Below are positions 63,001-64,000 of a DNA stretch of 64,000 nt, piece by piece. Each line of letters begins with the position of its first letter. The first letter of the stretch is position 1. A program made the translations under genes and the position numbers. Origin of the DNA: Polyangiaceae bacterium (GTDB taxonomy: Bacteria > Myxococcota_A > Polyangia > Polyangiales > Polyangiaceae); the NCBI GenBank assembly GCA_015075635.1, contig JABTUA010000002.1, forward strand, positions 2,360,708 through 2,424,707, read 5' to 3'. Under the pieces are notes generated by a model. The model was not told where the DNA came from, ran no database searches, and saw nothing but the letters and a program-made list of their open reading frames with translations.

Positions 63001-63615
63001 GAGCAGGAGCCCATCACCCGGCTGAGCTGACTCCTTCACCTTCGCCGCAGCGCGTTCGGTAAGTTCGACCACGTCGCGCGCGGTGATTTTGCGGCCAGCA
63101 GCGGCTCGCTTTGCGGCTCGCGCTACTTCGCCAACGATTGCGGGGGTCGCGCCGCGACCTCCCCAGTACTTGGCCAACGCGTTCGACAGCGCGCCCAAGA
63201 ACAGCTCCTCGAGAGTTCGCCGCTCGCCTGTAACGAGTACGGGCAACAGACCCCGTTTCGACGCCAATGGTCCGCCCTTGCCCAGCAGGAGCTGGCCGAG
63301 CTCAGCGTCCGCAGACCGCAGCAACGCCCGAGCCCGACCCTGGGAAACGGTCTCCGGCGCAAGCAGGCTAGCCAGGAAAAGCGCGAACGCCGACTTCCCC
63401 GTGCCGTACGGCCCGGTGACGCTCCACGCGCGCGTCCCGCTGCCCTTGCTCAAGCTCTGCCCAAGCCGACCGACCAGACTGCGGACGAGCGGAGTGACCT
63501 GGTAGCCGTCGAGCGCGTGGGGCTCCTCGGAGTCCCGCTCGAGGTGCACGGAACGCCGGTAACGCGCGCGGAGCGTGACAGCGTCGGACCAAGCAAACAC
63601 GGCTCGAGGCGTCAT
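60067..63615 (-). CDS. sspC: Large P-loop ATPase (SspC candidate)
   Basis: A 1182-residue protein. Walker A is GPYGTGKSAF at residues 68-77, with LLLILDEAGK (near 210) as Walker B. The N-terminal 500 residues form an ATPase; the remaining 680 residues are mainly helical with some beta segments and no familiar domain. Such large ATPases are placed between DUF4007 and DndC-like genes in ssp-type clusters. ATGA overlaps at both ends couple it to both neighbours. The BrxC/PglY-type ATPases of BREX systems have a similar Walker A, but no other BREX gene is seen. Confidence 0.72.
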   Translation of the reverse strand: MTPRAVFAWSDAVTLRARYRRSVHLERDSEEPHALDGYQVTPLVRSLVGRLGQSLSKGSGTRAWSVTGPYGTGKSAFALFLASLLAPETVSQGRARALLRSADAELGQLLLGKGGPLASKRGLLPVLVTGERRTLEELFLGALSNALAKYWGGRGATPAIVGEVARAAKRAAAGRKITARDVVELTERAAAKVKESAQPGDGLLLILDEAGKPLEFAAHQPDGADVQLLQELAEAANRSADTPLVLVVMLHQAFEQYAGRLSSAQRQEWAKVQGRFEDLAFLEPPEQLLRLIGAAFDHHPLPQKQLADVQGLAVNIAEIANPIDFPDKSRLRALLQEAAPLHPVTALCVGPLFRSRLAQNERSLFAFLGANEPHGLQEHLRGGTAQLYPLDRLYDYVASAFAGRMYGRNSQHWARVEEALRRLPTDAGSEDARVVKALGVLTSLADSGSLPASEDVLAIALSTGPSVARTELQACLKRLQQASIIVYRRYKNAYQLWEGSDLDVDALVSGAVAKLDPRASLVERLTRFAPPRPIVAKRHLFTTGSLRYFDLRFADEALLSSDLSQSKHAADGVIWIAIPSSASEAASLTRQLSSGAPLLASSTSERPFVVAVPKNVERLREVAMDLAALEWVQNHTPELQSDAVARREVAARLADAERVLRAELGSLAEGDGCVWWYRGEFCSLGTARRLSGFLSDICDDVYRHCPVIKNELLNRRHLSSAAAAARRTLIQAMVLRGSDAQLGIEGSPPELSMYRSVFEQHQLHQKRDGAWVFAAPVKKSSLRPAWDRLVRELAEAQGRRIRIAELYDLLRRPPFGIHDGVLPVLLTAIVLQSDAEVAVYEDGAFVPKLTPPVVERFLRSPDKFELQHFQVAGSGIALFERLFQMLSGGKQATPTKLGLVPVVRELVRLVQSLPDYSRNTQSVSDLARAVREALLRAREPGTLLFKQLPEACGLSAFAPHRAAPGPDVEVFVNSLRDSLRELQGAFPGLMREIREGIADAFGLSRSPDGMRRELAARSAQLLPVAVDSRLKGFLIRVLDESLESDEWLNSLATLLGGKPPAAWRDIDLDEMRLNLGIVHQRFSSLESLMLERAERDNPDGTRLIRIAVAQPGALESERVVSVRDEDQELVEKLCSRLRETLSAARAELPQDAVLASLAFVAAEGMKQLSGEDTTAQAEKMRS

Positions 63616-64000
63616 TCGCCTGCCCCCTTCGCTGCGCGGTTTCGGAAGTGCTTGTCTAGTAATCTGAGCTCTTCGCTCTCTCTATGGATCATTACCTGCC
63701 GAAGTCCGGCCGTCTCGTCGAATACCAAAGCTCCAGCCGTCGTCGCGCGCAGCCGCTCGAGCCTCATGAGGAGTGCCTCTTCTGTCAGGCAGAACACTCG
63801 ACCCGGAGAACCAGGTGCGAACGCAATGGCGTCGAGCGGAACGGTATTCGCGCGCTCCTCATTCCTTCTCAAGAACGCCGCCAGCGCCTCGGCAAAGACG
63901 TGGTCCGGAAGAGACGGATGTTCGCCTCGCAGCAGCAAGTAGTTCCCGCGCGCTCCAAATTCCCGCACCAGCCCCAGCTCGACGAGCGGGCAGTCCAAGG
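63612..64000 (-). CDS. sspB: DUF4007 protein (SspB candidate), C-terminal part
   Basis: The last 129 residues of a protein whose start lies beyond the right edge. LDCPLVELGLVRE, the PSLPDHVFAEAL segment, and APGSPGRVF with DETAGLRQVM match the C-terminal half of the DUF4007 family, to which SspB of phosphorothioation systems belongs as far as I recall. It is the first of the three coupled genes. The stop overlaps the ATG of the large ATPase gene by four bases. Confidence 0.75.
   Translation of the reverse strand, partial: LDCPLVELGLVREFGARGNYLLLRGEHPSLPDHVFAEALAAFLRRNEERANTVPLDAIAFAPGSPGRVFCLTEEALLMRLERLRATTAGALVFDETAGLRQVMIHRESEELRLLDKHFRNRAAKGAGE

Noticed and set aside
59291..63615. BREX system
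   Set aside because: A PAPS-reductase-like protein and a large ATPase occur in some BREX types, but no PglZ, BrxL or methyltransferase gene is present, and a DUF4007 gene is adjacent, which favours Ssp.
55841..63615. Classical Dnd system
   Set aside because: A DndC-like and a DndB-like protein are present, but no DndD or DndE gene is found, and the DndC-like protein is much shorter than DndC.
34575..64000. CRISPR array
   Set aside because: No regularly spaced direct repeats and no cas-like proteins were seen.

Overview
The window is very GC-rich and looks like the chromosome of a myxobacterium of the Sorangium/Polyangium type. The pointers are a trypsin-like protease with a MYXO-CTERM-like tail, a MopE-like Cys-rich lipoprotein, many lipoproteins with Gly/Ser-rich linkers, a Ser/Thr kinase fused to a zinc-finger anti-sigma-like domain, PEGA-like repeats, and a glycolytic gap-pgk-tpiA-secG operon. 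This assignment is an inference from gene content and composition.

Left part (1-34.3 kb) is ordinary chromosome. It holds a set of exported or lipid-anchored proteins (1-9 kb); gap-pgk-tpiA-secG followed by a membrane glycosyltransferase-like protein (9.2-14.1 kb); a sigma factor next to a zinc-finger/pseudokinase/kinase protein (14.2-17.3 kb); a cluster of secreted proteins that includes a serine protease and two HExxH proteins (17.5-25.5 kb); a TRAP-type binding protein; and a complete iron-sulfur assembly operon on the minus strand, merR-like - iscS - iscU - iscA - hscB - hscA - fdx (27.0-32.5 kb). A MerR-type regulator with a Cys cluster takes the place normally held by IscR, and a 24-bp palindrome lies between its promoter and start codon. 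An ABC-F ATPase is divergent from it. Three copies of a dispersed intergenic repeat lie at 17.3, 21.7 and 26.9 kb.

At 34.5 kb an initiator tRNA-Met gene is followed at once by a tyrosine recombinase, an excisionase-like protein and a second tyrosine recombinase. From here to the right edge the content is accessory: PD-(D/E)XK-like and endonuclease/exonuclease/phosphatase-fold proteins, remnants of IS66 and IS3 transposases, a TerY-P type set (VWA protein, PP2C phosphatase, and a kinase with a PIN domain and zinc ribbons), a tightly overlapping seven-gene operon (unknown protein, HExxH peptidase-like protein, small protein, Tyr/dual-specificity phosphatase, small helical protein, PcfJ-like protein, tandem AAA+ ATPase), an Hsp70-like ATPase with a partner, and finally two convergent operons.

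The convergent operons are the most notable content. On the minus strand a DUF4007 protein (cut by the right edge), a 1182-residue P-loop ATPase and a DndC-like PP-loop ATPase are coupled by ATGA overlaps, in the order of the sspBCD genes of single-strand DNA phosphorothioation. On the plus strand a DUF1232 protein, a GIY-YIG-like protein, a DGQHR (DndB-type) protein and a superfamily 2 helicase form the facing operon and probably act as the sensing or restricting arm. No dedicated cysteine desulfurase (SspA) is seen; the chromosomal IscS 28 kb away could supply the sulfur. The right border of the island is outside the window.
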